Below the pieces are notes generated by a model that worked only from the letters and a program-made list of their open reading frames with translations, made no database searches and was not told the origin of the DNA. This document shows, piece by piece, positions 14,974-24,286 of a stretch of DNA of 42,813 nt. The DNA is from CAYNJW01 sp964397665 (GTDB lineage: Archaea; Nanobdellota; Nanobdellia; Pacearchaeales; GW2011-AR1). Every line of letters begins with the position of its first letter. The stretch's first letter is position 1. The DNA lies in the NCBI GenBank assembly GCA_964397665.1, contig CAYNJW010000003.1:1-42813 (forward strand), written 5' to 3'. A program made the translations under genes and the position numbers.

Positions 14974-15777
14974 CTATAATTGCCCTTCATAAAAACCTTG
15001 ACGGGCCAAATCCCTATTAATCCGCTCTTTAGGCAACTCTTTACTAAAAAATAATTTCTTTTCAAAAAAACCAGGCTCTTTTTCATTTTCTTCTGCTAAA
15101 AATGCACTGAATCTTATTAACTCCTTCGCTGCCGAAGACTTACAATTATACAAAATTAAAGGAGTCCGATTATTTACTGCCCTAAGAATTTTTTTATCTT
15201 CTTTAATTTTAGCTAAAACTGGCATTCCCATCAACTTTTCAACATCTTTTAAACTTTCTTCATGCCTTGGTGATCGCACACGATTTATAATTATCCCACT
15301 AATAACAGTATTATTTTTATTTGCTAAAACTGCAGCTTTTAAACTGGTTGTCAAAGTAACATGATCGGGTGTAGTAACAATAAAAACATTATCTGATGCT
15401 ATAATCACAGGCAATAACTCTGAATGATGGGGTGAAGAATCTAAGATAATATAATCATACCTGTCTTTCATCTTTTCTAAAACTTTCTTTAATCTGAAAA
15501 CATCTATTTCTTCATCATAATTCTGTGAAGCAAGAACAACATCAAATCCATGTGCCTCATAAATTGCATTATGTAATCCAACACCTAACAAAGCATCATG
15601 CAAAGTGACTTCACTCGTTAAATCAAGATACAAATCTACGTTAGGTGCAGAAAAATTTGCATCGACTAATAAAACTTTTTTGTTAAAATTATTTGCTAAA
15701 GCTGCTGCTGTCTCTATTGCTAAAGTAGATTTACCTACACCTCCTTTTATTGAAACAAACGATAAGACTTTTGACAT
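14974..15777 (-). CDS. MinD/ParA-type ATPase
   Basis: A 267-residue P-loop ATPase counted from the ATG at 15777, which is preceded by AGGTGAT. The longer open frame to 15831 would cross the promoter. The deviant Walker A is SIKGGVGKST (about 9-18), followed by LLVDANFSAPN with the switch I Asp, and YDYIILDSSP as the Walker B region. The C-terminal GIIINRVRSPRH is typical of MinD-like proteins. The family positions or regulates partners at membranes or on DNA. No ParB-like or MinE-like partner is adjacent. The C-terminal tail (FFEKKLFFSKELPK) might be a membrane-binding helix. A palindrome sits in its promoter. Confidence 0.9.
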   Translation of the reverse strand: MSKVLSFVSIKGGVGKSTLAIETAAALANNFNKKVLLVDANFSAPNVDLYLDLTSEVTLHDALLGVGLHNAIYEAHGFDVVLASQNYDEEIDVFRLKKVLEKMKDRYDYIILDSSPHHSELLPVIIASDNVFIVTTPDHVTLTTSLKAAVLANKNNTVISGIIINRVRSPRHEESLKDVEKLMGMPVLAKIKEDKKILRAVNNRTPLILYNCKSSAAKELIRFSAFLAEENEKEPGFFEKKLFFSKELPKERINRDLARQGFYEGQL

Positions 15778-15794
15778 AATATCACCTACTAGAA

Positions 15795-15814
15795 TATATA
15801 CATTGCAGTATATA
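15795..15814. promoter_or_regulatory. palindromic site in the divergent ParA/orphan promoter region
   Basis: TATATAC (15795-15801) and GTATATA (15808-15814) form a perfect 7-bp inverted repeat with a 6-bp centre. It overlaps the likely TATA element for the minus-strand ATPase gene (TTTATATAC on that strand), leaving a leader of about 10 nt with AGGTGAT. The plus-strand orphan has its own ACTATAAAAGG box near 15831-15841. Confidence 0.5.
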
Positions 15815-15861
15815 AATTTTAGTATCATCAACTATAAAAGGATAGGATAAAATTAAACATT

Positions 15862-16248
15862 ATGGACTTAACAGAACTAAAAGAAAAATATCCAAAAAGC
15901 CTTCAAGCTAATACTGGAGAAGTTGAAGAAACTTATACACTAATAAATTCTTTTTTCGATGATATAACATATCTTATTGATTCAAAAAAAGAAAGAGAAT
16001 TGGAACCAAAAGATAAAAGAGTTAGAATCCATCCTTCATTTAAAAGAGAATTATACTATTTGTTACAACCAAGTTTTACAAAACAAAAAGAAAGTTTAAG
16101 AAATCCTGAAAGATCTTCGGATAAAACTTGTCATATATTAAAATATAATAATCGAATGATTGCAACAGTTATAGAAATAAGAACTGAAAATAATTATCAT
16201 GATTTTATGTTTTCAGAACAAATTGAAAGAATATTAAAAGAAAACTAA
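15862..16248 (+). CDS. 128-residue orphan protein
   Basis: A soluble, charged protein starting at ATG about 26 bp after a TATA-like box (ACTATAAAAGG), so probably leaderless. The N-terminal half looks helical (LKEKYPKSLQANTGEVEETYTLINSFF). The C-terminal half has ILKYNNRMIATVIEIRTENN, which looks like a beta hairpin, then a final helix. I recognise no family. It is divergent from the MinD/ParA ATPase and may share its control region, which makes it a possible functional partner. Its stop abuts that of the convergent GlyRS gene. Confidence 0.68.
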   Translation: MDLTELKEKYPKSLQANTGEVEETYTLINSFFDDITYLIDSKKERELEPKDKRVRIHPSFKRELYYLLQPSFTKQKESLRNPERSSDKTCHILKYNNRMIATVIEIRTENNYHDFMFSEQIERILKEN

Positions 16249-17703
16249 TTATATATCGCTGAACTTTTTCTCACAAGAAATTAAATCTCTTAATATGCTT
16301 CTCACTTCTGAAATTTTAATTCTTTTTTGTGAACCATCATCTCGATTTCTAATTGTAACATCTTTATTTGTTATTGATTCTCCATCAACAGTTAAACAAA
16401 AAGGTGTTCCAACTTCATCATTTCTTGCATAACGCCTTCCGACGGAACCTGACTGATCATAAACTATATTCCAATCTTTCTTTAAGTTATTATAAATTTC
16501 TTTTGCAATTAAAACTAATTTTTCATCTTTTTTTACTAAAGGTAAAATCGCAACTTTAACAGGTGCTAATCTTGGGGATAATTTGAGTATTACATCTCCT
16601 TTTTCATTTTTACTATATGCATCAAACATAAAAACCATAAATGCTCTTTCGAAACCAAAAGATGGTTCTGCAACAACCATTGGTAAAATCTTCTTCTTAG
16701 TCTCTTCATCAAAAAACCTCAATTCTTTTTTAGAACCCTTTTCATGTTGTTGCAAATCATAAACACCTCTGTCTGCAATCCCTTGTAATTCTTTCCAACC
16801 GAAGGGAAAATGATATTCCAAATCCCAACAATCAGAAGAATAATGTGCTAACTCAGATTTTTCATGTTGACGAATTCTAAAATTCTTTAAATTTGCTCCT
16901 TGTTTTTCAAACCACTTTAAACCAGTTGCTAACCAATAAGCATGCCATGGCAAATTAATAATCTTTTTTTCCAATGCTTCTCTAATTGTCATAACCTCTG
17001 GTGACTCTTTATTTTCTTGCATACTTGCTGAATAAACCTTCAATTCAAAATCTAAAACTTCATTAATAAAAGGACAACTTTCCTTTTTATCAGGGTCTAT
17101 AAAGTACTCTATTTCCATCTGTTCAAATTCTCTTGATCTAAATAAAAAATTTCTTGGTGCAATTTCATTTCTATAAGCTTTTCCTTGCTGTGCTATTCCA
17201 AAAGGCAATTTTAATCTGGAAGTATCTAATACATTTTTAAAATTTGCAAAAATTAATTGGGCAGTTTCTGGACGTAAATAGGCTTTAATAGAATCTTCCA
17301 CAATTGGCCCAACTTGTGTAGTAAACATCGGATTAAATTCACCTTTATTAATTAATTCGCCACCGCATTTCTCACATTTAGCATTATCTACTTCGTGCCT
17401 ATCTATTTTTGCTTTTGTTTTACAATCTTTACAAATAACTGCAACATCTATAAAAGACTCAACATGTCCTGAAGATTCCCAAATTTTGGGGTTTGTAATA
17501 ATTGCACCATCTATTCCTACAATATCTTCTCTTTGCCTAACATGAAAATTCCACCAAGCATCTTTAATGTTCTTCTTTAATTCTACTCCTAATGGGCCAA
17601 AATCCCAAAAACCTGAAAACGCACCATAAAGCTCTCCAGAAGGAAAAACAAACCCTTTCCTTTTAGCAAAATTAATCATCTCATCCAACTTAACTGATTC
17701 CAT
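16249..17703 (-). CDS. glyS: glycyl-tRNA synthetase, class II single-chain type
   Basis: A 484-residue enzyme that charges tRNA-Gly. The opening FAKRKGFVFPSGELYGAFSGFWDFGPLGVELKKNI is the signature of the archaeal/eukaryotic alpha2 GlyRS. A zinc-binding insertion follows (CKDC at about 92-95, CEKCGG further on). Class II motif 2 is seen around FLFRSREFEQMEIEYF, and motif 3 near EPSFGFERAFMVF. The C-terminal anticodon-binding domain starts near LAPVKVAILPLV and includes YARNDEVGTPFCLTVD. Length is close to normal for compact archaeal forms. It starts 22 bp after the prepilin peptidase gene. Confidence 0.96.
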   Translation of the reverse strand: MESVKLDEMINFAKRKGFVFPSGELYGAFSGFWDFGPLGVELKKNIKDAWWNFHVRQREDIVGIDGAIITNPKIWESSGHVESFIDVAVICKDCKTKAKIDRHEVDNAKCEKCGGELINKGEFNPMFTTQVGPIVEDSIKAYLRPETAQLIFANFKNVLDTSRLKLPFGIAQQGKAYRNEIAPRNFLFRSREFEQMEIEYFIDPDKKESCPFINEVLDFELKVYSASMQENKESPEVMTIREALEKKIINLPWHAYWLATGLKWFEKQGANLKNFRIRQHEKSELAHYSSDCWDLEYHFPFGWKELQGIADRGVYDLQQHEKGSKKELRFFDEETKKKILPMVVAEPSFGFERAFMVFMFDAYSKNEKGDVILKLSPRLAPVKVAILPLVKKDEKLVLIAKEIYNNLKKDWNIVYDQSGSVGRRYARNDEVGTPFCLTVDGESITNKDVTIRNRDDGSQKRIKISEVRSILRDLISCEKKFSDI

Positions 17704-17725
17704 ATTTTTTTAGAGAGAAAGAGGT

Positions 17726-18709
17726 TTATAAAAATATCTTAAACAAAAATAAAAAGATATCTCTAAAAAGAACATAAAATATAAATGCTATTGCAAATGC
17801 CGGAACAAAAGGTAATCCGCCTTTAATTAAAACCTTTCTTTTATAATTTCTTAAAAGTTTAATTTCCTTATTTGTCAATCCTTCAAAATTTGCCCGAATA
17901 AGCTTCTTTCCTATTCTTAAATCATTTACTAACCAATCGCCTTCCCTTAAAGATGTAGCAGATACTTCATGATACATTGCAACTTTCTCTAAAGATTTTG
18001 CAAAAACATATAATAATGAAAATAATAAAATAAATACTCCAAGAAAATAAAAGATAAAATTAACTAAACCTATTAAAAAAGATAAAATTGAAAAAAAGAT
18101 AAAATACTTTAATTTAATTTCTTTTGAAACTTTAAAAAATACTTTTTTGATTTTCTTAAAATGAATAATTCCTAATGAAAAAGAATAAACCAGCCCATAT
18201 ATTGATCCTGCTAACATTAAAAGAAAAAGAAAGACTAAACTATTCAAAATAGTTGTCTTGATTGATAATGCAACAAATAATGGAGCCATTGAAAATAGTA
18301 ACTTCGCATCTCCACCTGCAAAAAAATGCCCAAAATAAAAGAAATTGGATAAAAGAAAAAATAAAGAAATTGAAAAGATCAAGATTAATAAACTACTTGT
18401 ATTTTCTGTGAAAAAATAAATAAAACTTGATAAAGAAAGAAAAAAGAGTAACAAGAGTGGAATAATTAAACTAGCATAAAATTTATTCTTAACTTCGAAT
18501 TTACCAAAATAAACATATAATGAAAAAATTAAAATGGCTGATAAAAAAAGAAGTTCTAAAAAATTAATATTCAAACTATTAAAAACAATAAACGCACTTC
18601 CAGAAATTAATAAAAAAATATTTAACCAATTATCAACTTCCCTTCTTTTAATATCTTGACAAACAGCAAGAAAAATTCCAAGACCATATAACCAAAAAAG
18701 AAAACTCAT
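17726..18709 (-). CDS. archaeal prepilin/pre-archaellin peptidase (A24, PibD/FlaK type)
   Basis: A 327-residue integral membrane aspartyl peptidase counted from the ATG at 18709, which overlaps the previous stop (TGATG). The first catalytic Asp is in CQDIKRREVDNW (Asp19). The second is in the GxGD-type motif FAGGDAKLL (Asp134). Between and after them are about seven to eight membrane helices. The basic C-terminal stretch near LRNYKRKVLIKGGLPFVPAFAIAF is typical of archaeal members. The enzyme cuts class III signal peptides just before the hydrophobic segment. Candidate substrates here are the proteins at 27319-28641 and 37629-39485. The TadC-like assembly protein is two genes upstream. Confidence 0.9.
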   Translation of the reverse strand: MSFLFWLYGLGIFLAVCQDIKRREVDNWLNIFLLISGSAFIVFNSLNINFLELLFLSAILIFSLYVYFGKFEVKNKFYASLIIPLLLLFFLSLSSFIYFFTENTSSLLILIFSISLFFLLSNFFYFGHFFAGGDAKLLFSMAPLFVALSIKTTILNSLVFLFLLMLAGSIYGLVYSFSLGIIHFKKIKKVFFKVSKEIKLKYFIFFSILSFLIGLVNFIFYFLGVFILLFSLLYVFAKSLEKVAMYHEVSATSLREGDWLVNDLRIGKKLIRANFEGLTNKEIKLLRNYKRKVLIKGGLPFVPAFAIAFIFYVLFRDIFLFLFKIFL

Positions 18710-18891
18710 CAATATTTCCTATTCTTTCTTTTATTCTTCTTGTTAGTTTTTTTAGTTACTTCTTCTTCAGAAGAACTGCATTCAACAACATTTGAAGTTC
18801 TGAATTGTCCACCCCTCTTATAACCTCTATTAAGTCTTTTTCTCTTCAAATCTCCTTTCGTCTTTCTTCGTTCTCCACATCCGTAATCCAT
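18709..18891 (-). CDS. 60-residue basic orphan protein
   Basis: A very basic protein opening MDYGCGERRKTKGDLKRKRL, with a central GGQFRTSNVVECSSSEEEV stretch and a Lys/Arg/Asn-rich end. There is no membrane segment. It lies between the TadC-like gene (32 bp upstream) and the peptidase (overlapping stop and start), so it is in the pilus operon. The composition suggests nucleic-acid or ribosome binding, but no family is recognised. Confidence 0.6.
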   Translation of the reverse strand: MDYGCGERRKTKGDLKRKRLNRGYKRGGQFRTSNVVECSSSEEEVTKKTNKKNKRKNRKY

Positions 18892-18923
18892 CTTCTTTTT
18901 TTAAGCTCAATCCCTTTATTAAT

Positions 18924-21095
18924 TTAACCTAATCCTGTTAAAACAGCCGAACCTAATAAACTTAAACCTAAAATTGCTATAAGTGCTACAATTAAATAAA
19001 GTGTAATCCCTTTCTTTAAATTTTTACCAATCTCAGAAGTAGCAAGCAAATCATCTCTTCCGGCCTTTATAGTTACTAATGTTGAAGTTAAAATAAAAAT
19101 TATCTCAACTAAATAAAAACTGATTGCTATTTGCAACCAATAAGTTGGCATCATTACTTCCATATTAAAGAGATTTAAAAGACTTCCAAGACTACCTGCT
19201 TCAGAACCTGAACTCACTGGACCTGCATTTAAAAGACCACCCAAACCTGCCAAAATTGTTGTAATCATCCCTGTTAAACCAACAATAATTCCTGAAAGCA
19301 AAGGTGCTAAAAAAGTCATATTAGATTTCATATCTGATAAAATTTCTGCTAATAGATCATTTAACCTTAAATTAATCTTTCTAATATTCTTAACATATTC
19401 TGAAATAGACATTAAACTTTTTGCAGCAACTTTCAGACCTTTTTTAACAGATTCAACCAAAATTTTCATTGAAGTGGAAACCAACTCTGAAGGAAAAAAG
19501 ATTACTGCTCCTCTCTTTAAATCGAATAGAGCCCTCTCAACAGACATACCTAATTGTTGAATATTTTCATTCACAATTCTAAAAAAGTCCTCAGTAATAG
19601 TCCCTTTAGAAGAATTAGCAACTTTTGAAAATGCAATCTCTGCAGGCAACCCATCGCCCAACCTATTTCCTAATTGAAATAAAGACGATGTAAATTCTGC
19701 CTCAACATCCTTATATTTCTTTCTTTCTTTAATCATCTCATTTGTTCTTTCTTTATTCGCTACTGAAAAGAAAATAGCAATTGCAAGAGGCACACACAAA
19801 GATAAAACAAGAGCACCAATTCCAAATGGTCCTGCTAAACCACCTGTAGAAGTCTCAATAATTCCAAGAATACCTGTATCTCCTAAAAAACTAACACCTA
19901 TTGAACTCCAAGTATAATCTCTTTGTAAACCAAATAAAAATGGAAGACTAGTATACCTAAATAAAACTGGTAAAAATCCTAAAATCAGGAAGGGTAACGC
20001 CATTAAAGCAGATTTTTTATAATATTTTTTAGATTTATAATTTTCATAAAGGGGATTTTTTTCTAATAAAGAAGTCTCCCCATAACCACCTGGTCTAGCC
20101 ATCATAATATTCTGTGTTAAATATATAACAATAAAAGGAATCAATAAATTAAATAATAGAAAAATGTGATATGCTTTTATTGCTCCGCCAAGCATTGTAG
20201 AAGCAAGAGGTAAAATAGCCAACATTAAAGTTGGCAGAACAATTCCCAACATATACAAATTTGTCAAAGGTGCTTTTACAGTATGAGTATACTTAAGCAT
20301 TTTATCATAAACACCATCTAAAATAACTTGTAAAGCTTTTTCCAAAACTACTACTCTCCTTTCTTCTGAAGATTCATATAAACTACTTTCAATCAAATGG
20401 AAAGCTTCAATAAATTCTTGAGAATAATCTCTCCAAGATTCTAAATAATTATCTAAACTTTCTTTTAATGTTGAAAATTTTCTAACTTCAACATCCCAAA
20501 AAATCTTTCTAAAATCTAATCCTAGTGGTGCATCCAAATGTTCTGCTGCAAAAGAAACTGCCTTTTCGAAATTAGAAGTATGTTTCATAAAGATTACAAT
20601 ATATAAAATTGCAGGGACCATTTGTGATGACGCTTGTAATCTCCATTTCATAGCATATCTTTCAGGAGTCTTATAGGAATAATAAAATAAGAAAATAGAA
20701 AATAAGAATCCAAGAAAAAGAAACATTACTGGAAAAGAGTCTGTAAATAACCAAATTGCTATAAAACTTAATAATGTTAAAAAAATACTTAAAATCATTG
20801 AAACTATTGATAATCCTGCAACTTCTTGTGGGGTAACTTCTAAATGTGAAACAGCTATTTGTTTCTCTAATTTTTCTTTATCTTTCTCTGAAACTTTAAT
20901 CTTAATTGAATTTCCCAAGGACTTACACCACCTCTCATATCTATTCAATTCGTGAACCATCCCTTCCTTAAAAGATTCGTAAGACTTTGAAAATTTTTGA
21001 GGAGTTGGTGCTTGAAAAGTGTTATAAGATTTCATCTGCCCCTCAATTTTGGCACCATACTTTCTCATAATATCATCTACATTTGGATTAACCAT
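18924..21095 (-). CDS. TadC/GspF-type pilus assembly membrane protein (ArlJ-like)
   Basis: A 723-residue inner-membrane platform protein. A cytosolic N-terminus of about 85 residues precedes a first pair of helices (VAGLSIVSMILSIFLTLLSF and the next). A first T2SSF domain (about 160-250) follows, then several helices around 265-395. A second T2SSF domain (about 440-560, with LFQLGNRLGDGLPAEIAFSKV) and C-terminal helices complete it. Two T2SSF domains flanked by membrane segments are typical of archaeal TadC/ArlJ-like proteins, and this one is longer than usual. It would anchor assembly of a type IV pilus-like filament. The expected GspE-type ATPase is not in the window. Confidence 0.88.
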   Translation of the reverse strand: MVNPNVDDIMRKYGAKIEGQMKSYNTFQAPTPQKFSKSYESFKEGMVHELNRYERWCKSLGNSIKIKVSEKDKEKLEKQIAVSHLEVTPQEVAGLSIVSMILSIFLTLLSFIAIWLFTDSFPVMFLFLGFLFSIFLFYYSYKTPERYAMKWRLQASSQMVPAILYIVIFMKHTSNFEKAVSFAAEHLDAPLGLDFRKIFWDVEVRKFSTLKESLDNYLESWRDYSQEFIEAFHLIESSLYESSEERRVVVLEKALQVILDGVYDKMLKYTHTVKAPLTNLYMLGIVLPTLMLAILPLASTMLGGAIKAYHIFLLFNLLIPFIVIYLTQNIMMARPGGYGETSLLEKNPLYENYKSKKYYKKSALMALPFLILGFLPVLFRYTSLPFLFGLQRDYTWSSIGVSFLGDTGILGIIETSTGGLAGPFGIGALVLSLCVPLAIAIFFSVANKERTNEMIKERKKYKDVEAEFTSSLFQLGNRLGDGLPAEIAFSKVANSSKGTITEDFFRIVNENIQQLGMSVERALFDLKRGAVIFFPSELVSTSMKILVESVKKGLKVAAKSLMSISEYVKNIRKINLRLNDLLAEILSDMKSNMTFLAPLLSGIIVGLTGMITTILAGLGGLLNAGPVSSGSEAGSLGSLLNLFNMEVMMPTYWLQIAISFYLVEIIFILTSTLVTIKAGRDDLLATSEIGKNLKKGITLYLIVALIAILGLSLLGSAVLTGLG

Positions 21096-21158
21096 ATCAC
21101 ACTCTCATAGATATTAAGAGAATAGAGTTTATAAATATTTTATAATTAGAATCTTGAA

Positions 21159-21229
21159 AGCAGACGCCAGGAATTGAACCTGGGATCAGAGGGTTGCAGC
21201 CTCTTGCCTTACCGCTTGGCTACGCCTGC
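21159..21229 (-). tRNA. tRNA-Cys (GCA)
   Basis: Read on the minus strand, acceptor GCAGGCG pairs with CGTCTGC (one G-T), D arm is GCC/GGC, and anticodon stem AGAGG/CCTCT closes loop CTGCAAC (anticodon GCA). T arm is CCAGG, TTCAATT, CCTGG. Discriminator T fits the U73 identity element of tRNA-Cys. Confidence 0.93.
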
Positions 21230-21303
21230 CTAAATATAACTAAAAAAGAGACTTTTTAAAGATTTCAATAAACTTTTAAACCAAAAAAAACACATAATTC
21301 TGT

Positions 21304-21379
21304 GCACCCGTAACTCAGTCTGGATTAGAGTGCCAGCCTTCTAAGCTGGAAGTCGCAGGTTCGAATCCTGTCGGGTGCG
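21304..21379 (+). tRNA. tRNA-Arg (TCT)
   Basis: Acceptor GCACCCG pairs with CGGGTGC. Anticodon stem CCAGC/GCTGG closes loop CTTCTAA (anticodon TCT). The T arm is GCAGG, TTCGAAT, CCTGT, and the discriminator is G. The anticodon suits this genome's strong use of AGA for arginine. Confidence 0.94.
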
Positions 21380-21428
21380 TTCTCAAAAATTCGCAAACAA
21401 ATAAAAACAATCAATTACTTGAAAAACA

Positions 21429-22361
21429 ATGGCAGAAAAATTAAAAATCACTTTTTTAGGAACTTCAGGTGCAATTCCAACTGCAAGAAGAAATCATCCT
21501 GCAACAGTTTTAAAATATAAAAATGAAACTATCCTAATTGATTGTGGAGAAGGTACCCAAAGACAATTTAGAAAGGCAAAACTAAATCCTTGTAAAATAA
21601 CAAAAATTTTAATAACTCATTGGCACGGAGATCATACTTTAGGATTGGCAGGACTTTTACAGACTTTAATTATGAATGGTTATCGTGGAAACTTGGAAAT
21701 TCATGGACCAATTGGAACAAAAAATGAAATAGATTTACTGATTTCAACACATTTACAAAGTTATTTTAAATTTGCAAATGAAACAAATTCTGACCTAAAA
21801 ATAGCTACTTTTGACCATAAAATTGGAAAAATAATTGAAACAGAAGAATTTCTTATTGAAACAATACCAATAAGTCATACTTGTAGGGGACTAAGTTATT
21901 CATTTACAATAAAAGAAAAACAAAGATTAAATAAAGAAAAATTAAAAAAATTAAAAATACCTAATGGTCCACTTTTGGGAGAACTCGCAAAAGGAAAAAA
22001 GATTAAATTGGATGGGAAAGAAATTAATGGAAAAGAATTTATTTATTTAGAACAAAAGAAAAAACTAACTTTAATTACTGACACATCTTATAAAGAAGAG
22101 TTATCCAATTTTGCAAAGGGCTCAGACTTACTTATCTGTGAATCAACACACTCAAAAGAAGAAAATGAAATTGCAGAAAGTCATGGACATCTAACTTCAC
22201 ATCAAGCTGCGAAAATTGCAAAAGATGCAAAAGTAAAAAAACTTGCATTAATCCATCTTTCACAAAGATATGATGCAATACCTAAAAAAATCTTAGACGA
22301 AGCTAAAGAAATTTTCAAAGAAACGATTATCCCAAAAGATTTAGATTATCTTGAGCTTTGA
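21429..22361 (+). CDS. rnz: ribonuclease Z (tRNA 3' endonuclease)
   Basis: A 310-residue metallo-beta-lactamase nuclease that matures tRNA 3' ends by cutting after the discriminator base. The opening KITFLGTSGAIPTARRNHPA and DCGEGTQRQFRKA are family hallmarks. The zinc site is HWHGDH (His64, His66, Asp68, His69), with later ligands in ISHTCRGLSYSF, TDTSYKEE and the C-terminal HLSQRY. AESHGHLTSHQAA matches the second histidine region. Length is that of the short RNase Z. CCA is not encoded in the tRNAs here, so this processing is needed. It starts just downstream of tRNA-Arg. Confidence 0.96.
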   Translation: MAEKLKITFLGTSGAIPTARRNHPATVLKYKNETILIDCGEGTQRQFRKAKLNPCKITKILITHWHGDHTLGLAGLLQTLIMNGYRGNLEIHGPIGTKNEIDLLISTHLQSYFKFANETNSDLKIATFDHKIGKIIETEEFLIETIPISHTCRGLSYSFTIKEKQRLNKEKLKKLKIPNGPLLGELAKGKKIKLDGKEINGKEFIYLEQKKKLTLITDTSYKEELSNFAKGSDLLICESTHSKEENEIAESHGHLTSHQAAKIAKDAKVKKLALIHLSQRYDAIPKKILDEAKEIFKETIIPKDLDYLEL

Positions 22362-22431
22362 AAATTTTCCGTATGGAAATAAAAGATAAAATATCTAAAG
22401 ACAATAAAAATCTTAAGTATTTAATTAAAAA

Positions 22432-22440
22432 TATTTAAAA
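22432..22440 (+). promoter_or_regulatory. TATA box of the sulfatase-glycosyltransferase operon
   Basis: TATTTAAAA is centred about 27 bp upstream of the ATG at 22463, consistent with a leaderless transcript; there is no ribosome-binding site between. Confidence 0.55.
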
Positions 22441-22462
22441 ACTAACTAAAACATCTATTTGA

Positions 22463-24286
22463 ATGAAACTTAAGGTGAAATATTCTACATATGCTCTTAT
22501 TTTATTTACAATATTATCATTAATAACAACGTTTGCTACAATCTTTTCGCCGATTATAGATTCAAGAATTGTTATTACAAGCATAAAATACATTTTTCTT
22601 TCTTTAATAGTTTTTTCAACAATAACATTGTATGCTAATTCAAAAAAGAAAAAAGAAAAACACAATAATGCAATTTTTACAATAATCTCCTCATTTTATT
22701 TTTTAGGATATTCTTTTGCTAGTTTCACATATATAATTACAAACCAGATATTAAGAAGCCAATCCTTCTTATTTTTATATAAAGTCTTCCCAATAATGGA
22801 GGTAATGTTAGGAATAACTATTTGGATCCTATTTTTCTTCTCAATTATTTTTATTAAAAATAAATTTATTTTATTCTCAAAAGATTCTAAACAAAGTAAA
22901 AAAATTATCAAAAGAATCTTAATAGTTAGTTTCATAATTTTTCTTTTATTTATTTTTCTTATACCTCCTTTTTTCAATATTTTCAACCCCTTGGTTAACG
23001 AATATGTCGAAGGAAATACCATTTATATCCATCCGGACACCACACAAAATAATAAACTTATTACCGAAAAAACAAATCTTAAAAATCCAAATGTAATAGT
23101 AATCTTGCTTGAATCAATTTCAGCAAACAGATTAAGCTCGTATGGTTATTATCGAAATGTTACACCAAATATAGATAATCTTGCAAAAAAATCAATAGTG
23201 TTTAAAAACACTTATAGCACTTGCACACATTCTGATTATGCCCAACCAGCATTTTTATCCTCACGATATATGCTTACTAACAACTTAAGAAACTTCTTTA
23301 AAAATAATCATGATAGAACTATGGTCTGGGATGTTTTCAAAAATAGGGATTATTTCACTTCTTATTTTTCCTCAGAAGATGATTTATGGGCTGGAATGGA
23401 CGATTACTTTAATTATAATAATTTAGACATTTACTCTTATTCATTAACTGATGGAAAATACGACTATGGTTCTGGTTTAGCTAAAAAAGATTATGACCAC
23501 ATAACTATGAATAAAGCAATTAACTGGCTAACTAACTACAAAGAAGAAAAACCATTTTTCTTATATATGAATCTTCAAGCAACGCATAAACCTCTAACTT
23601 ATCCAGAAGAATATGCATACTATAAACCAGATAATAACAAAATAATTTCAGAAAATATCCTAAAATGGAAAAATGTAACAAGTGTTAACAACAGATATGA
23701 TAATGCCTTAAGATATGTAGACATCCAAGTTGGAAGGTTAATTAATGAATTAAATAAAAAAGGTTATCTTAATAACACTGTTATCTTACTTAGCTCAGAC
23801 CATGGACATGATTTTGAATGGGAACATAGCATTAATGGTCATGGGAACTCAGTGTATAATGATGAACTAATGACACCTATGCTTCTTTATGTACCAGATA
23901 TAGCTCCAAAAAATATCTCAGAAATTGTTAGCCATATTGATGCAATTCCAACATTAATAGATGTTCTTGGATTAAAATCTTTTAAAAACTTCATGGGAAA
24001 ACCTATGAGAGTGAAGGGAAGATTTTTCTTCTACGCACAAAATCACAAGCATTTTATTGGAATGTACAAAAATGATTTAAAAATAATTATTGATTTAAAT
24101 AAAAAAACTGCAGAAGTTTACAATGTATCAAGGGATATTAATGAAAAAAACAACTTATTAAAAGAAAAACATTATGATGAAGAAATTTTAGAATTATTAA
24201 TGTGGCATAAATGTCAAGTAGATTATTTTTCTAAAATAAAACCAAATAAAAAACTAAAAGAATATTGTGAAAACTTTCTTAAATGA
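22463..24286 (+). CDS. membrane sulfatase/LTA-synthase-like enzyme
   Basis: A 607-residue protein with about five N-terminal membrane helices (residues 8-175) and an extracytoplasmic alkaline-phosphatase-fold domain. NVIVILLESISANRLSSYGY supplies the first metal Asp/Glu region. In HSDYAQPAFLSSRY (about 255-268) a Ser aligns with the sulfatase nucleophile position (CxPSR). The second metal site is LLSSDHGHDFEWE, and NGHGNSVYND follows. Layout resembles lipoteichoic-acid synthases and phosphoethanolamine transferases, which move phospho-groups onto surface glycans, more than free sulfatases. Substrate is unknown. It overlaps the next gene by 4 nt (ATGA), linking it to a glycosyltransferase. Confidence 0.85.
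   Translation: MKLKVKYSTYALILFTILSLITTFATIFSPIIDSRIVITSIKYIFLSLIVFSTITLYANSKKKKEKHNNAIFTIISSFYFLGYSFASFTYIITNQILRSQSFLFLYKVFPIMEVMLGITIWILFFFSIIFIKNKFILFSKDSKQSKKIIKRILIVSFIIFLLFIFLIPPFFNIFNPLVNEYVEGNTIYIHPDTTQNNKLITEKTNLKNPNVIVILLESISANRLSSYGYYRNVTPNIDNLAKKSIVFKNTYSTCTHSDYAQPAFLSSRYMLTNNLRNFFKNNHDRTMVWDVFKNRDYFTSYFSSEDDLWAGMDDYFNYNNLDIYSYSLTDGKYDYGSGLAKKDYDHITMNKAINWLTNYKEEKPFFLYMNLQATHKPLTYPEEYAYYKPDNNKIISENILKWKNVTSVNNRYDNALRYVDIQVGRLINELNKKGYLNNTVILLSSDHGHDFEWEHSINGHGNSVYNDELMTPMLLYVPDIAPKNISEIVSHIDAIPTLIDVLGLKSFKNFMGKPMRVKGRFFFYAQNHKHFIGMYKNDLKIIIDLNKKTAEVYNVSRDINEKNNLLKEKHYDEEILELLMWHKCQVDYFSKIKPNKKLKEYCENFLK

Noticed and set aside
15778..15831. Upstream extension of the MinD/ParA gene to 15831
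   Set aside because: The extension crosses the TATA element and the AGGTGAT ribosome-binding site, and the deviant Walker A is at the normal distance from the ATG at 15777.
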